From Aggregatilineales bacterium (lineage in GTDB: Bacteria > Chloroflexota > Anaerolineae > Aggregatilineales > Phototrophicaceae), in NCBI GenBank assembly GCA_030834905.1, contig JAUQWZ010000028.1, positions 236,071 to 300,070 of the forward strand: 64,000 bases of DNA, given 5' to 3'. Shown piece by piece: positions 40,543 to 49,885 of this stretch. The position numbers and the translations under genes were made by a program. Within the stretch, counting starts at the first letter, position 1, and the number at the start of each line of letters is the position of its first letter. The notes below the pieces were generated by a model. That model worked only from the letters and a program-made list of their open reading frames with translations. It had not been told where the DNA came from and did not search any database.

Positions 40543-41883
40543 TTAGATAGCTGTACGAGTAACAGGTTGATCTTCAGGGTGTGTTTCTTCGGCGGCGTGA
40601 CCGCCCTCCTCAGCATGATGCTCGTCGTCGCTGTGGTGACCCTCCATCGCCTGCGCCGAGAACACCAGCGTCAGCACCGCGAACACATACGCCTGGATAC
40701 TGGTGATGATCACTTCAAGACCATAGAAGATCACAGGCATAATGGTTGCGACCAGGAACGACATCACTGCCAGCAGAATACCGCCGGCGAACATATTGCC
40801 GAAAAGACGGAAGGCAAGACTGATAACCTTACCGATTTCCGAGACGATTTCAAAGATACCGACCAGGAAGTCCACCGCGCCCAGCGGCTTCTTGTGAATC
40901 GTGCCAAGCGCTTGCAGGTTGATGAACTTCTGGAAGTAGATCGGTCCCTGCGCCGCCACGCCAAATACCTGGATGGCGACGAAGACAACCAGCGCCAGAC
41001 CAATCGTCAGGTTCAGGTCGGTTGCTGCGCCGCGCACGAACGGCGTGACGACGGTGACATACGGAATCACGCCCTTACGCAGTTGCTCGGATGTAAGCGC
41101 AAACGTCGGGTGCTCCCAGACGCTTTCCGTCGCTGCGAGCCGCAGATCGATGACCTGCTGCTCTTTAGCCGAGGCGCTTAACGTCCGGTCGGCGTCCAGC
41201 GTTTCGACCAGAGTTGCCTCCTCATCAAAGAGTTGATCGGCAGCCGCCACGCGCGCTTCCTGTGAAGGCGCTGACGAGGGGTTTTCCAGCCAATGGTGGC
41301 AGTTCTCGTAATCTGCTTCCGTCGCCCCCTGCCCTGCGTATAACGCCTGGTCGGAGTAAAGCTGATAGGCATCGTTGCCCACCTGAATGGCAGGATAGCC
41401 GCTGAAGCCCTCGTGCGCGCAGTGCGCCAAGCCCACGCTGTCCACGCCCGGCAGCAGCTTCATCCAGTTGGCAGCCAGCAGGAAGATGAAGATGCTCGCC
41501 GCCAATGGGAACAGCCAGTTACGAGCCAGCGGGCGCATACCCGCGAAGCTCTTGGTCTGGTTGTACATGAACTCGGCGATCAGTTCCACCCACGCCTGAA
41601 AACGGGTCGGAACTTCGCGCGTCCACCCTTTGGATGAACGCCATGCCAGCACCAGGAAGATCAGCACTGCCGCGTCCGCAAGCAGGGTTGCCATCAGCGT
41701 ATTGGTAAAAGTAACATCCTGGCTTGGCAGCGCGCCGTTGTACGCCTCGCCCGGCACCGTAATCACGGGCATGGCTGCGGCAGTGCCGAGACTCGGCAGC
41801 AGCACAAACGAGATGTAGAAGCACGCAACCATTGCAACCAACAACCCTGCAAAAATGATGGCGCCCCGTCTTGTTGCGCTCAT
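40543..41883 (-). CDS. atpB: ATP synthase F0 subunit a with a large insertion
   Basis: 446 residues, against about 240-290 in most bacteria. N-terminal membrane helix, then the canonical helices: VELIAEFMYNQ, RNWLFPLAASIFIFLLAANWMKLLPG, and the last pair with the essential arginine R359 in VISLAFRLFGNMFAGGI and the final IITSIQAYVFAVLTLVF. Between residues about 150 and 280 there is an inserted hydrophilic domain rich in Glu, Gln and Ala (with paired Cys/His: LAHCAHEG, ENCHHWLE), and the C-terminus is a His/Glu tail. The insertion lies after the second canonical helix on what should be the extracytoplasmic side. The proton half-channels appear intact. Confidence 0.93.
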   Translation of the reverse strand: MSATRRGAIIFAGLLVAMVACFYISFVLLPSLGTAAAMPVITVPGEAYNGALPSQDVTFTNTLMATLLADAAVLIFLVLAWRSSKGWTREVPTRFQAWVELIAEFMYNQTKSFAGMRPLARNWLFPLAASIFIFLLAANWMKLLPGVDSVGLAHCAHEGFSGYPAIQVGNDAYQLYSDQALYAGQGATEADYENCHHWLENPSSAPSQEARVAAADQLFDEEATLVETLDADRTLSASAKEQQVIDLRLAATESVWEHPTFALTSEQLRKGVIPYVTVVTPFVRGAATDLNLTIGLALVVFVAIQVFGVAAQGPIYFQKFINLQALGTIHKKPLGAVDFLVGIFEIVSEIGKVISLAFRLFGNMFAGGILLAVMSFLVATIMPVIFYGLEVIITSIQAYVFAVLTLVFSAQAMEGHHSDDEHHAEEGGHAAEETHPEDQPVTRTAI

Positions 41884-41930
41884 CGTGGCGCTCCTCTCTG
41901 GTGACTATCCGATCTGTTTCGCTTCAAAGG

Positions 41931-42215
41931 TCAGCCCTCCTTGTCCTCGTGGTTTTTTGTAGCCGGCGGTTGTATCCACCGAACCGCGCCCAGAGCGATC
42001 CGCACCATGATAAATAAACTGACTGGCACACTGAGGAGCAGCAGCCCGATAGTAAACGGACCCCGCACCTCAAATCTTGCATCCAGCCAAAGACCGGCAA
42101 ATAATGCCAGCATCACAATAATAATTGACCAGCACCCCGCCTGCGCAGCCACAGCCGCATAGCCCAGGTTTTTCGCCCGTGAAGGTTGCTTGTCAGTTGG
42201 TCTTTGAGCCGTCAT
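41931..42215 (-). CDS. AtpZ/AtpI-like F0 assembly protein
   Basis: 94 residues with two membrane helices (AGCWSIIIVMLALFAGLWLDARF and PFTIGLLLLSVPVSLFIMVRIAL), the pattern of the AtpZ/ATPase gene 1 family that opens many atp operons and helps c-ring assembly or Mg2+/Ca2+ uptake. First gene of the F0 operon. The ATG lies at the predicted transcription start and lacks a Shine-Dalgarno, suggesting a leaderless start. The last residues (TKNHEDKEG) come from a dispersed repeat that runs into the gene end. Confidence 0.75.
   Translation of the reverse strand: MTAQRPTDKQPSRAKNLGYAAVAAQAGCWSIIIVMLALFAGLWLDARFEVRGPFTIGLLLLSVPVSLFIMVRIALGAVRWIQPPATKNHEDKEG
41936..41957 (-). repeat. AACCACGAAG-type repeat overlapping a gene end
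   Basis: Minus-strand AAAAAACCACGAGGACAAGGAGGGC supplies the last codons of the AtpZ/I-like gene; related copies at 6434, 19582 and 23127. Confidence 0.5.
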
Positions 42216-42221
42216 TCGGGA

Positions 42222-42251
42222 ATTCTATCACAATCAGGTTGTATATTTCAA
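42222..42251 (-). promoter_or_regulatory. F0 operon promoter
   Basis: Minus strand TTGAAA (42246-42251), 18-base spacer, TAGAAT (42222-42227); the predicted start coincides with the first base of the AtpZ/I-like ATG. Confidence 0.5.
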
Positions 42252-42354
42252 AGTTTTCGTCAACCAAATTTAGTATTTGCTGTATCCGGGCAGGAAACCA
42301 ACCCATATCTACCGTTTGACCGCAGCCGCATGTTCCATCATTTCCCGTTATTGT

Positions 42355-42385
42355 ACGCAGGGGCGTTCATGGCGAACGCCCCTAC
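42355..42385 (+). repeat. Dispersed GGGGCGTTC palindrome with CCCCTAC end
   Basis: GGGGCGTTC/GAACGCCCC arms (42360-42368 and 42374-42382) ending CCCCTAC, in the nuoN-atp spacer. Same architecture as the GTAGGG family. Confidence 0.75.
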
Positions 42386-42420
42386 CGCGATTATTCCTGA
42401 CTGTGTGCCGTTCTTACCCG

Positions 42421-43932
42421 CTACACAGTGCCAAACAATGCCTGCGCCCCGCGCAGCGCCCAGTCAAAAATCGGCTGCACGCCAACCGAGCCGAGCACGA
42501 TGACGATGATCGATGTCGCGCCCAGCACCCACACGTAAGTGCGCGATACCGGAATCGGCTTGTCCTCATCCGGGCTGTGATCGACGTACATCACCTTGAT
42601 GACGGTGAGGTAGTAGTACAGCGCCACAATCGAATTCAACACCCCAAACAGCGCCAGCCAGACCAAACCGCTGTTCACCGCCGCCTGGAACAGGAAGAAC
42701 TTGCCGAAGAAACCCGCCGCTGGCGGCACGCCGCCCAGCGACAGCAGCGCAATCGTCATCGTCAGCGCCAGCCACGGGCTGCGACGGCTCAAACCGGCGA
42801 GGTCGGAGATTGTCTCGCTGCCCGTCGCTTCACTGAACAGCGCCACCACCGCGAACGCCAGCAGGTTGGTGAAGGTATACATGAACATATAGAACGCAAT
42901 CGCGGCGATGGCGTGTTCCTGCGATGCGCTCACTTGCAGCGCCGCCACGCCGATGAGCGTATAGCCCGCCTGCGCGATGGACGAATATGCCAGCAGCCGC
43001 TTGATGTTCCGCTGCGCCAGCGCTACCACATTGCCCAGCGTCATGGAAATGACGGCGAGCGCGGTCGCAAGCTGCACCCAGAAATTCTGGATTTCAACCC
43101 CATTCAGCACCAGCCCCTCGGGGAAAACGGCGCTGAAGAAGCGAATGAGCAGCGCGAAGCTTGCCGCCTTGCTGGCAACGCTCAGATATGCCGTCACCGG
43201 CGTTGGCGCGCCTTCATATACGTCCGGCGTCCAGAAGTGGAACGGCGCGGCGCTGATCTTGAAGCCAAAGCCCGCCACGATCATCACCAGCGCGCCGATC
43301 ACCGGCAGCGCGTTGGATGAAAATTCCGGGCTGGCAAGATAGCGGGCAATTTCGTAGAGATTCGTCTGCCCGGTGAAACCGTAGAGCAGGCTCAGACCGT
43401 ACAGCATGATCGCCGAGGCGAACGAGCCGAACAGGAAGTACTTCATGCCAGCTTCCGCCGAGCGTCCGTCGTTGCGGTGGAAAGACGCCAGAATGTACAG
43501 GGGAATTGTGACCGTCTCCAGACCGAGGAACACCATGATCAGGTCTGCCGCGCCGCTGATCAGGCAGCCGCCGAGCGACGACACCAGCACGATCAGATAG
43601 AACTCGCCTTTGCGCCCAAGTCCACGCACGTCAATTGCCATTAACGACGTAATCGCCGCCGCAATCAGGATCATCGTCTTGAAGATTTGCGCCAGCGTAT
43701 CGTGACGTACCATCCCGCCCCAGTACAGCCCCGTCGTTTCCGCCGTTGGCGACCAGAATATCAGGTACAGCGCCGCCGTCGCCAACAGGCAAAGGGCGCT
43801 CACCCAGGCAATCGACTTGCGCTGGCTTTCCGGCAGCCGCAGATCGAGAAACAGGACGATGATCGCGGTGATCGTCAGCCCAATTTCCGGGACGATTGCC
43901 GGTAGACTCTGTAAAAAGTTGAATGATTCCAC
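42421..43932 (-). CDS. nuoN: NADH-quinone oxidoreductase subunit N
   Basis: 503 residues from a GTG at 43932 with GAGG six bases upstream (a TTG ten codons earlier is less likely). Antiporter-like membrane subunit of complex I with about 14 helices; recognisable stretches are LIVLVSSLGGCLISGAADLIMVFLGLETVTIPLYIL (with the TM5 Glu), the YFLFGSFASAIMLYGLSLLYGFTG region, WTPDVYEGAPTPVTAYLSVASKAASFALL with the TM7 Lys, and LLAYSSIAQAGYTLIG. These residues form its proton path. Last gene of the nuo block. Confidence 0.95.
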   Translation of the reverse strand: MESFNFLQSLPAIVPEIGLTITAIIVLFLDLRLPESQRKSIAWVSALCLLATAALYLIFWSPTAETTGLYWGGMVRHDTLAQIFKTMILIAAAITSLMAIDVRGLGRKGEFYLIVLVSSLGGCLISGAADLIMVFLGLETVTIPLYILASFHRNDGRSAEAGMKYFLFGSFASAIMLYGLSLLYGFTGQTNLYEIARYLASPEFSSNALPVIGALVMIVAGFGFKISAAPFHFWTPDVYEGAPTPVTAYLSVASKAASFALLIRFFSAVFPEGLVLNGVEIQNFWVQLATALAVISMTLGNVVALAQRNIKRLLAYSSIAQAGYTLIGVAALQVSASQEHAIAAIAFYMFMYTFTNLLAFAVVALFSEATGSETISDLAGLSRRSPWLALTMTIALLSLGGVPPAAGFFGKFFLFQAAVNSGLVWLALFGVLNSIVALYYYLTVIKVMYVDHSPDEDKPIPVSRTYVWVLGATSIIVIVLGSVGVQPIFDWALRGAQALFGTV

Positions 43933-43985
43933 GTAAACCTCGCTATTCAAAAGCGTGTTCAAATCGCGTCAGCTTAGGGTGAGGT

Positions 43986-45704
43986 TTACACACCCACGCC
44001 CAGCATCGCCAGCACCGGACGCATACCCACCTGAAGCATTGGCGCCATCACTGACGGCGCGATACCGATCAGGATCAGCGGCGCGCCCAGGAATAAGAGT
44101 ACAAAGCGCTCGCGTACCGTAATATCATCCACATCCGGGTATTGGGCGCGGTTGAATTCGCCGAAGAATACCTGCGACACCACGCGCAGCACATATGCCG
44201 CCGTGATGACGATACCCAGCGCCGCGATAATGACGATGATCGAGTAGTAATTGGTCAGCTCAAACCCGCCGAGGCTGAGCGAAATCTGCTCGCTGGCTTC
44301 CCACATCCCCTGGAAGATGGGGAACTCGGCGATAAAGCCGCTTAAGCCCGGCATACCCATGCCCGCCAAGCCGCCGATGATGAATGCAGCCGCCACCCAG
44401 GGCATCACTTTGGCAAACCCGCCCAGACTGGGAATGTCGCGCGTGTGCGCCCGGTCATACACCATGCCGACGCAGCCGAAGAAGAGCGCCGTCATCGCGC
44501 CGTGACTGAACATCTGCAAGCCCGCGCCGGTCATGCCGGTCATGTTCATGGTGGCGAAGCCCATGCTCACCAGCCCCATGTGGCTAACGGATGAGAAGCC
44601 GATGACGTATTTGAAGTCACGCTGGCGGAAGGCGATAAACGCCCCGTAAACCACGTTAATCAGCGTGAGGAAGACGATCCAGGGCAGATGCACCTGCGCC
44701 CCTTCCGGCAGAAGCTGCACGCCGCAGCGCAGCGCCGCATACGCGCCCAGCTTCATCAGCACGCCCGCGTGGATCATCGAGACTGCCGTTGGCGCGGCGA
44801 CGTGACCATCGGGACTCCAGTTGTGGAAGGGGAACACGCCCGCCAGCACCGCGAAACCGATGAAGATGAAGGGGAACCACAGCCGCGCGAACGTCAGCAC
44901 ATCCACGCCCGCATAACCGGGCTGGCTGAATGCGCCGTTCTCTGCCGCCAGCGTCATGACGTTCATATCAAAGCTGAAGGCGGTTGTCTGCGCCGGAACC
45001 CAGCCGTTGGCGATGGCGTTCTGGAGCACTGCCGCGCCAGCGTCGGTGATGAAGTAGTCGCGCGCCACCAGCACCATAGCGATGATGCCGATCATGGCGA
45101 TCACCGAGCCGATCAGGATGTACAGCGTCAGCTTCATCGCCGCGTATTCGCGTAACTGCACCCACCCCCAGGTGGCAATGAGCAGGTACATGGGAAAGAT
45201 CGACAGCTCGTAGAAGAACAACAGCAGGAACAGGTCGATTGCCACGAACACGCCGTAGACACCGGCAACCAGCAGCAGGAAGAATGCCATGAACTCGCGC
45301 GTGCGGTCAGAGATCTTCCACGACACCAGCACACCCGCCACGGCAACCATGCCGGTGAGCAGCACCATAGGCGCGCTCAAGCCATCGACGCCGAGGTGAT
45401 AGCCAATGCCGAGTTCAGGCAGCCAGGGGACGTATTCTTCAAACTGGAGCGCTTCAGAAAACATCTGCGTGCCGACATTCTCGCCCGAAGCTGCCGCTGC
45501 ATCAAGGTTCTCGTTGAGCGCGCTCACCTGGCTGTTATAGTTCAGGTAAACGAACAGGCTCAGCAGAAAACAGATAGCCGCCGCCCCGATGGCAATGCCG
45601 CGAATCAGGTCTGCCTGCTCGCGCTTGATAAACAGGATGACCACCGCCGCGATGATGGGCACAAATATGATGAGACTTAAAACCGGAAATGCTGCTTGTG
45701 TCAT
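43986..45704 (-). CDS. nuoM: NADH-quinone oxidoreductase subunit M, second copy
   Basis: 572 residues; ATG with GAGGA six bases upstream. Antiporter-like subunit: FLLLFFYELSIFPMYLLIATWG (TM5 Glu), FPFHNWSPDGHVAAPTAVSMIHAGVLMKLGAYAALR (TM7 Lys in VLMKLGAY), VIGFSSVSHMGLVSMGFATM. The loop between the first two helices and the segment around FMAFFLL contain about 40 extra residues compared with the other copy. It is clearly diverged from the adjacent copy (45789-47378), so the pair is not a recent duplication. Confidence 0.93.
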   Translation of the reverse strand: MTQAAFPVLSLIIFVPIIAAVVILFIKREQADLIRGIAIGAAAICFLLSLFVYLNYNSQVSALNENLDAAAASGENVGTQMFSEALQFEEYVPWLPELGIGYHLGVDGLSAPMVLLTGMVAVAGVLVSWKISDRTREFMAFFLLLVAGVYGVFVAIDLFLLLFFYELSIFPMYLLIATWGWVQLREYAAMKLTLYILIGSVIAMIGIIAMVLVARDYFITDAGAAVLQNAIANGWVPAQTTAFSFDMNVMTLAAENGAFSQPGYAGVDVLTFARLWFPFIFIGFAVLAGVFPFHNWSPDGHVAAPTAVSMIHAGVLMKLGAYAALRCGVQLLPEGAQVHLPWIVFLTLINVVYGAFIAFRQRDFKYVIGFSSVSHMGLVSMGFATMNMTGMTGAGLQMFSHGAMTALFFGCVGMVYDRAHTRDIPSLGGFAKVMPWVAAAFIIGGLAGMGMPGLSGFIAEFPIFQGMWEASEQISLSLGGFELTNYYSIIVIIAALGIVITAAYVLRVVSQVFFGEFNRAQYPDVDDITVRERFVLLFLGAPLILIGIAPSVMAPMLQVGMRPVLAMLGVGV

Positions 45705-45788
45705 AACTTATCCTCGGTACGAGTCGGACTGTATCCCATCCTCGTAGTGCTTTCGCAAGAGCAGACCACACGCGCGGTCTGCCGGTCT

Positions 45789-47378
45789 TTACCCACCCAG
45801 CAGCCGGGTTACGGTGCCGTTAATCACCGACAGGAGCCAGTTCGGCGCAATGCCGACAATCACCATCAGCACCATCAGCGGCGCAATCGCGATAAACTCG
45901 CGCAGGTCTATCTCCAGATTGTAATCGCGCCAGTGCATGTTAAACGGACCATGAAGCACCGCCCGAATGCCCTTCAGAATATACGCGCCAGTGAACAGCA
46001 GCCCGAGCATTGAAATGATCGTCAGCACCGTGAAGACGCTCCACGAGCCGCGCAGGACGAGAAACTCGCCGACGAAACCGTTCAAGCCGGGCAGACCGAG
46101 GCTTGCCATACTGGTGAAGATGAAAATAGCGCCGTAAATCGGCGCTTTCACCCACAAGCCGCCGTACTGTTTCATGTCGCGGGTGTGTGTCTTGTGATAG
46201 ATCGCGCCTGCCAGCAGGAACATGCCCGCCGAGCTTAACCCGTGATTGAACATTTGGATCACCGCGCCGTTGGCGGCGAAGATAGCGTCCTGCGTCGGGT
46301 TCATCGCGCCTTCGGCAACGCTGCCCAGCACCTGATGGCTGTAGACGTAAGCCGTCACCGCGATGCCCAGCGCCACGATACCCATGTGGTTGACCGAACT
46401 GTACGCCACCAGCCGTTTGAGGTCCGTCTGACCATAGGCGGCAAACGCGCCCAGCACGATGCCGAGCATGGCGAGGACGCCGAAAATATGCGCCCAGTCG
46501 GTTGTCGCGATGCCGAGGATGTCAATCGGCATCACCCACACGTCCGGGAACAGTGGAATGACCAGCCGGATAAAACCATACGCGCCCAGCTTCAGCATCA
46601 CGCCCGCCAGCAGCATTGAGCCTGCGGTTGGCGCTTCCGAGTGCGCGTCCGGCAGCCATGTATGGAAGGGCCACACCGGCACCTTGATGCTGAAGGCGAT
46701 AAAGAAGCCGACGAACGCCAGCGCCTTCACCGTCTCGACCGAGATGCCGAGGAACACGCCGTCCAGACCCGCGAACGAGGGCCAGACCTGCGTCAGCGTC
46801 GGGATGTCGAACGTACCCGCCGTGAAGCCGATCAACTGGGTTGCCAGCAGCATTCCCAGCGAGCCGCCGAGCGAGTAAATGAAGAACTTGGTCGAAGCAT
46901 ACTTGCGGTTGGGACCGCCCCACTGGTCGATGATGAAGTACATCGGCACCAGCGAAAGCTCGTAAAAGAGGAAGAAGATCATCAGATCCTGCGCCACGAA
47001 TACGCCCATACATCCTGTCGTGAAAAACAGGACGAGCGCCATGTGCGTATTGACCCGATCTTCAATCTCGAAACTGATCAGCACCGCCAGCGGCGTCAGG
47101 ATGCCCGTCAACAGCACCATCGTCGCGCTGATTCCATCAATGCCGATGTGCCACGAAGCGCCCAGCAGCTCGAACCACGGTACCTGGATTGTCATCTGGT
47201 TGCCGGTGGCGGAATAGGCGAAGAAGGTGGCAACTGCTACGCCGGCAATGACGGATGCCATCGCCAGCGCCGTCCACCGCGCAAGCCATTTATTCTGCGG
47301 CAGCAGCAGCACGATCAGCGCGCCTATAGCGGGCGCGAAGACCAGAAACGAAAGAACGTCAACACCAGCAAACGCCAT
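45789..47378 (-). CDS. nuoM: NADH-quinone oxidoreductase subunit M, first copy
   Basis: 529 residues; ATG with AAGGGGG six bases upstream. Key features are MIFFLFYELSLVPMYFIIDQWGG (TM5 Glu), VPVWPFHTWLPDAHSEAPTAGSMLLAGVMLKLGAYGFIRLVIPLFPD (TM7 Lys) and RLVAYSSVNHMGIVALGIAV. Extent and motifs fit canonical NuoM. A second, diverged nuoM follows directly, so the membrane arm encoded here has four antiporter-type subunits (L, M, M, N) instead of three. Confidence 0.95.
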   Translation of the reverse strand: MAFAGVDVLSFLVFAPAIGALIVLLLPQNKWLARWTALAMASVIAGVAVATFFAYSATGNQMTIQVPWFELLGASWHIGIDGISATMVLLTGILTPLAVLISFEIEDRVNTHMALVLFFTTGCMGVFVAQDLMIFFLFYELSLVPMYFIIDQWGGPNRKYASTKFFIYSLGGSLGMLLATQLIGFTAGTFDIPTLTQVWPSFAGLDGVFLGISVETVKALAFVGFFIAFSIKVPVWPFHTWLPDAHSEAPTAGSMLLAGVMLKLGAYGFIRLVIPLFPDVWVMPIDILGIATTDWAHIFGVLAMLGIVLGAFAAYGQTDLKRLVAYSSVNHMGIVALGIAVTAYVYSHQVLGSVAEGAMNPTQDAIFAANGAVIQMFNHGLSSAGMFLLAGAIYHKTHTRDMKQYGGLWVKAPIYGAIFIFTSMASLGLPGLNGFVGEFLVLRGSWSVFTVLTIISMLGLLFTGAYILKGIRAVLHGPFNMHWRDYNLEIDLREFIAIAPLMVLMVIVGIAPNWLLSVINGTVTRLLGG

Positions 47379-47390
47379 GCGTTACCCCCT

Positions 47391-49871
47391 TCACGGAGCC
47401 GCTTGCAAAACGCCCGTCGAAAGGGCGAATATGATACCAATAAGGATGACCGCCAGCGCCAGCAGCAGCATATACTGCTGCACGCGCCCGGTCTGCAGGC
47501 GGCGGAACCAGATACCAGTCCGGGCGATCAATTCAGGAATGCCGTCGCCGACGCCGTCAATCAGCCACAGGTTGAGCATCTTGATGAAATCGCCGATCCA
47601 GGTCGCCACGCGGGCGATCAGATGCAGGAAGCCGTCGATAATGCCCCGGTCGATGAACTCGTAGGCAACCGCGCGCGCGAACCACACCGACGGGCGCACG
47701 AACAGAATGTCGTTCAGTTCGTCGAAGTAGTATTTATTCCTGAGCGTGGTATGTATCGGACCGAGGATGCTGACCAGCGGATCGGGCTGTCCCGCCTGAA
47801 GCGGCACGCGCCAGTACATCCACCAGCCAACCGCCAGACCGCCAAGCGCGACTGCGAATGACACCAGCACCGGGAACGGATTGAACGGGATTCCTTCTGG
47901 ATGATTGATCAGCGTTGCGCCGACAAAATCGTGGAACGGATTGCCCGCGCCGGAGAACAGACCGCCCAGAATGGGGAAGTCCGGGTGAACGCCGACGAAA
48001 CCGGCGAAGATGGCGAAGAACGCCAGCACCACCAGCGGCAGCGTCATCATGATAGCGACCACGCCCGTACCAGGACCCAGATTGGCGTGTTTCGCCGCTT
48101 CGCTGCGCGGTTCGCCCCAGAAGGTCAAGCCCAACTGGCGCATGGTGTAGAACGCCGTCAGGAAGGCGGCGATTGCCAGCAGCACGAATACAAACGCATG
48201 GGGACCAAATCCATGTGTCGTGCCGTACCAGGCGTCAGCGAGAATTTCGTCCTTCGACCAGAAGCCCGCCGTGATCAGCGGGAAACCCGCCAGCGACAGA
48301 CCGCCGATCAGGAAGGTGATAAACGTCACCGGCATCGTCTTGCGCAGACCGCCCATGTTCAGCATGTCCTGCGGGTCGAAGTGTCCGTGTTCGGCTTCCT
48401 CGTCACCGATGTCTGCCGAATGGTGCTCATCCGCGTGCCCTTCATGTTCGGCGGTGTGGGCGGGCAGCAGGTGCGGCTCGTCGTGTTCATGCCCGTGTGC
48501 GTGGGCGTGAACATGATGCTCGCCGTGTTCCATCCCGTGAATGACCGCGCCCGACGCCATGAACAGCAGCGCCTTGAAGAAGGCATGGGTGATCAGGTGG
48601 AAAGCGGCGGCGATATACGCGCCGATGCCCAGCGCCGCAATCATGAAGCCAAGCTGCGAGATGGTCGAATATGCCAGCACTTTCTTCACGTCGTTCTGGG
48701 CGACGGCAATCGTCGCCGCGAACAGCGCCGTAAACGCGCCGACAAATGCCATCAGCAGCAGCGGCGGCGTGAAAACGCCGTCGTGGGGATGACCGCCCGC
48801 TTCCAGCAGCGGATACATACGAATGACCGTATAGACACCGGCTGAAACCATCGCCGCGGCGTGAATCATCGCGCTGACGGGCGTTGGACCTTCCATCGCG
48901 TCCGGCAGCCAGACGTGCAGCGGGAACTGCGCCGATTTACCTATTGTGCCGATCACTATGAAGATGCCGATCAGACTGGCGGCGCTCACGCCCCACCCGC
49001 CCAGAATCAGCGCCGGGGTCGCCCCAAGCTGAGACGCCCAGGTTTCAACCACCGCGTGCTCGCCTTCGGCAGCGGCTTCTTCTGTGGCTGCGGCTTCCGC
49101 TTCCACCACCATCACGTGTTCGCCTTCGGCGGCGGGCAGCGGGTTGTACATAATATCGCGGAAGTTGAGCGTGCCGACGCTGGCATACAGATAGACGATG
49201 CCCAGCAGCATGATCATGTCCGCCACGCGGGTGGTCATGAACGCCTTGATCGCTGCCTTGTAGGCGCTCTCTTTTTCAAACCAGAAGCCGATCAGCAGGT
49301 ACGAGCATAAGCCCATCACTTCCCAGCCGATGAACAGCAGCAGCAGGTTATCCGCCACCACCAGCGTCAGCATCGCGCCAGCAAACAGCGCGATCATGCT
49401 GAAGAAGCGCGATTGGCGTGGGTCGTTCGCCATGTAGCCGATGGAATAGATGAAGATCATGGTACATGCCAGCGGCACCATGAACAGCATCACGGCTGTC
49501 AGCGGGTCAACCAGCACGCCCATACGGAAGCCGGTTTCCCCGGTGCTCATCCACATCAGGCTGCTCGATAGTACATCGTGCCCGAAATCCGGCAGCCCCA
49601 CCGCCAGCGAAATGACGCGCAGGCTGATCAGCCAGGCGGCGACAATCCCACTCATGCCCACAACGATAGTGACTACGCGGCTGAGGTCGGTTACGACCGG
49701 AACCAGCATTCCGTCGTAATCCGGGTGATGCCCGCCGTACTTCGGGCTGGTCGCCGGAATGAGCTTGCTCCGGTTGGTCAGCAGCGAAATGATGACAAAC
49801 GCCAGCAGCGGACCGACCGGGATCAGCCAGGGCAGCAGATTGGGATCACTGATAAACGTGTTTAAGTCCAT
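47391..49871 (-). CDS. nuoL: NADH-quinone oxidoreductase subunit L with extended insertion
   Basis: 826 residues from the ATG at 49871 (AAGGA six bases upstream); E. coli NuoL has about 613. The core is standard: GWEVMGLCSYLLIGFWFEKESAYKAAIKAFMTTRVADM (TM5 Glu), LPDAMEGPTPVSAMIHAAAMVSAGVYTVIRMYPLLE and LAYSTISQLGFMIAALG, with the C-terminal lateral helix region near 720-790. Two additions stand out: an Ala/Glu-rich segment around 245-285 and a His/Glu-rich segment of about 60 residues near 442-504 (HGMEHGEHHVHAHAHGHEHDE type). The latter sits in a loop and could bind metal. Confidence 0.94.
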   Translation of the reverse strand: MDLNTFISDPNLLPWLIPVGPLLAFVIISLLTNRSKLIPATSPKYGGHHPDYDGMLVPVVTDLSRVVTIVVGMSGIVAAWLISLRVISLAVGLPDFGHDVLSSSLMWMSTGETGFRMGVLVDPLTAVMLFMVPLACTMIFIYSIGYMANDPRQSRFFSMIALFAGAMLTLVVADNLLLLFIGWEVMGLCSYLLIGFWFEKESAYKAAIKAFMTTRVADMIMLLGIVYLYASVGTLNFRDIMYNPLPAAEGEHVMVVEAEAAATEEAAAEGEHAVVETWASQLGATPALILGGWGVSAASLIGIFIVIGTIGKSAQFPLHVWLPDAMEGPTPVSAMIHAAAMVSAGVYTVIRMYPLLEAGGHPHDGVFTPPLLLMAFVGAFTALFAATIAVAQNDVKKVLAYSTISQLGFMIAALGIGAYIAAAFHLITHAFFKALLFMASGAVIHGMEHGEHHVHAHAHGHEHDEPHLLPAHTAEHEGHADEHHSADIGDEEAEHGHFDPQDMLNMGGLRKTMPVTFITFLIGGLSLAGFPLITAGFWSKDEILADAWYGTTHGFGPHAFVFVLLAIAAFLTAFYTMRQLGLTFWGEPRSEAAKHANLGPGTGVVAIMMTLPLVVLAFFAIFAGFVGVHPDFPILGGLFSGAGNPFHDFVGATLINHPEGIPFNPFPVLVSFAVALGGLAVGWWMYWRVPLQAGQPDPLVSILGPIHTTLRNKYYFDELNDILFVRPSVWFARAVAYEFIDRGIIDGFLHLIARVATWIGDFIKMLNLWLIDGVGDGIPELIARTGIWFRRLQTGRVQQYMLLLALAVILIGIIFALSTGVLQAAP

Positions 49872-49885
49872 AGGTGTTCCTTGAA

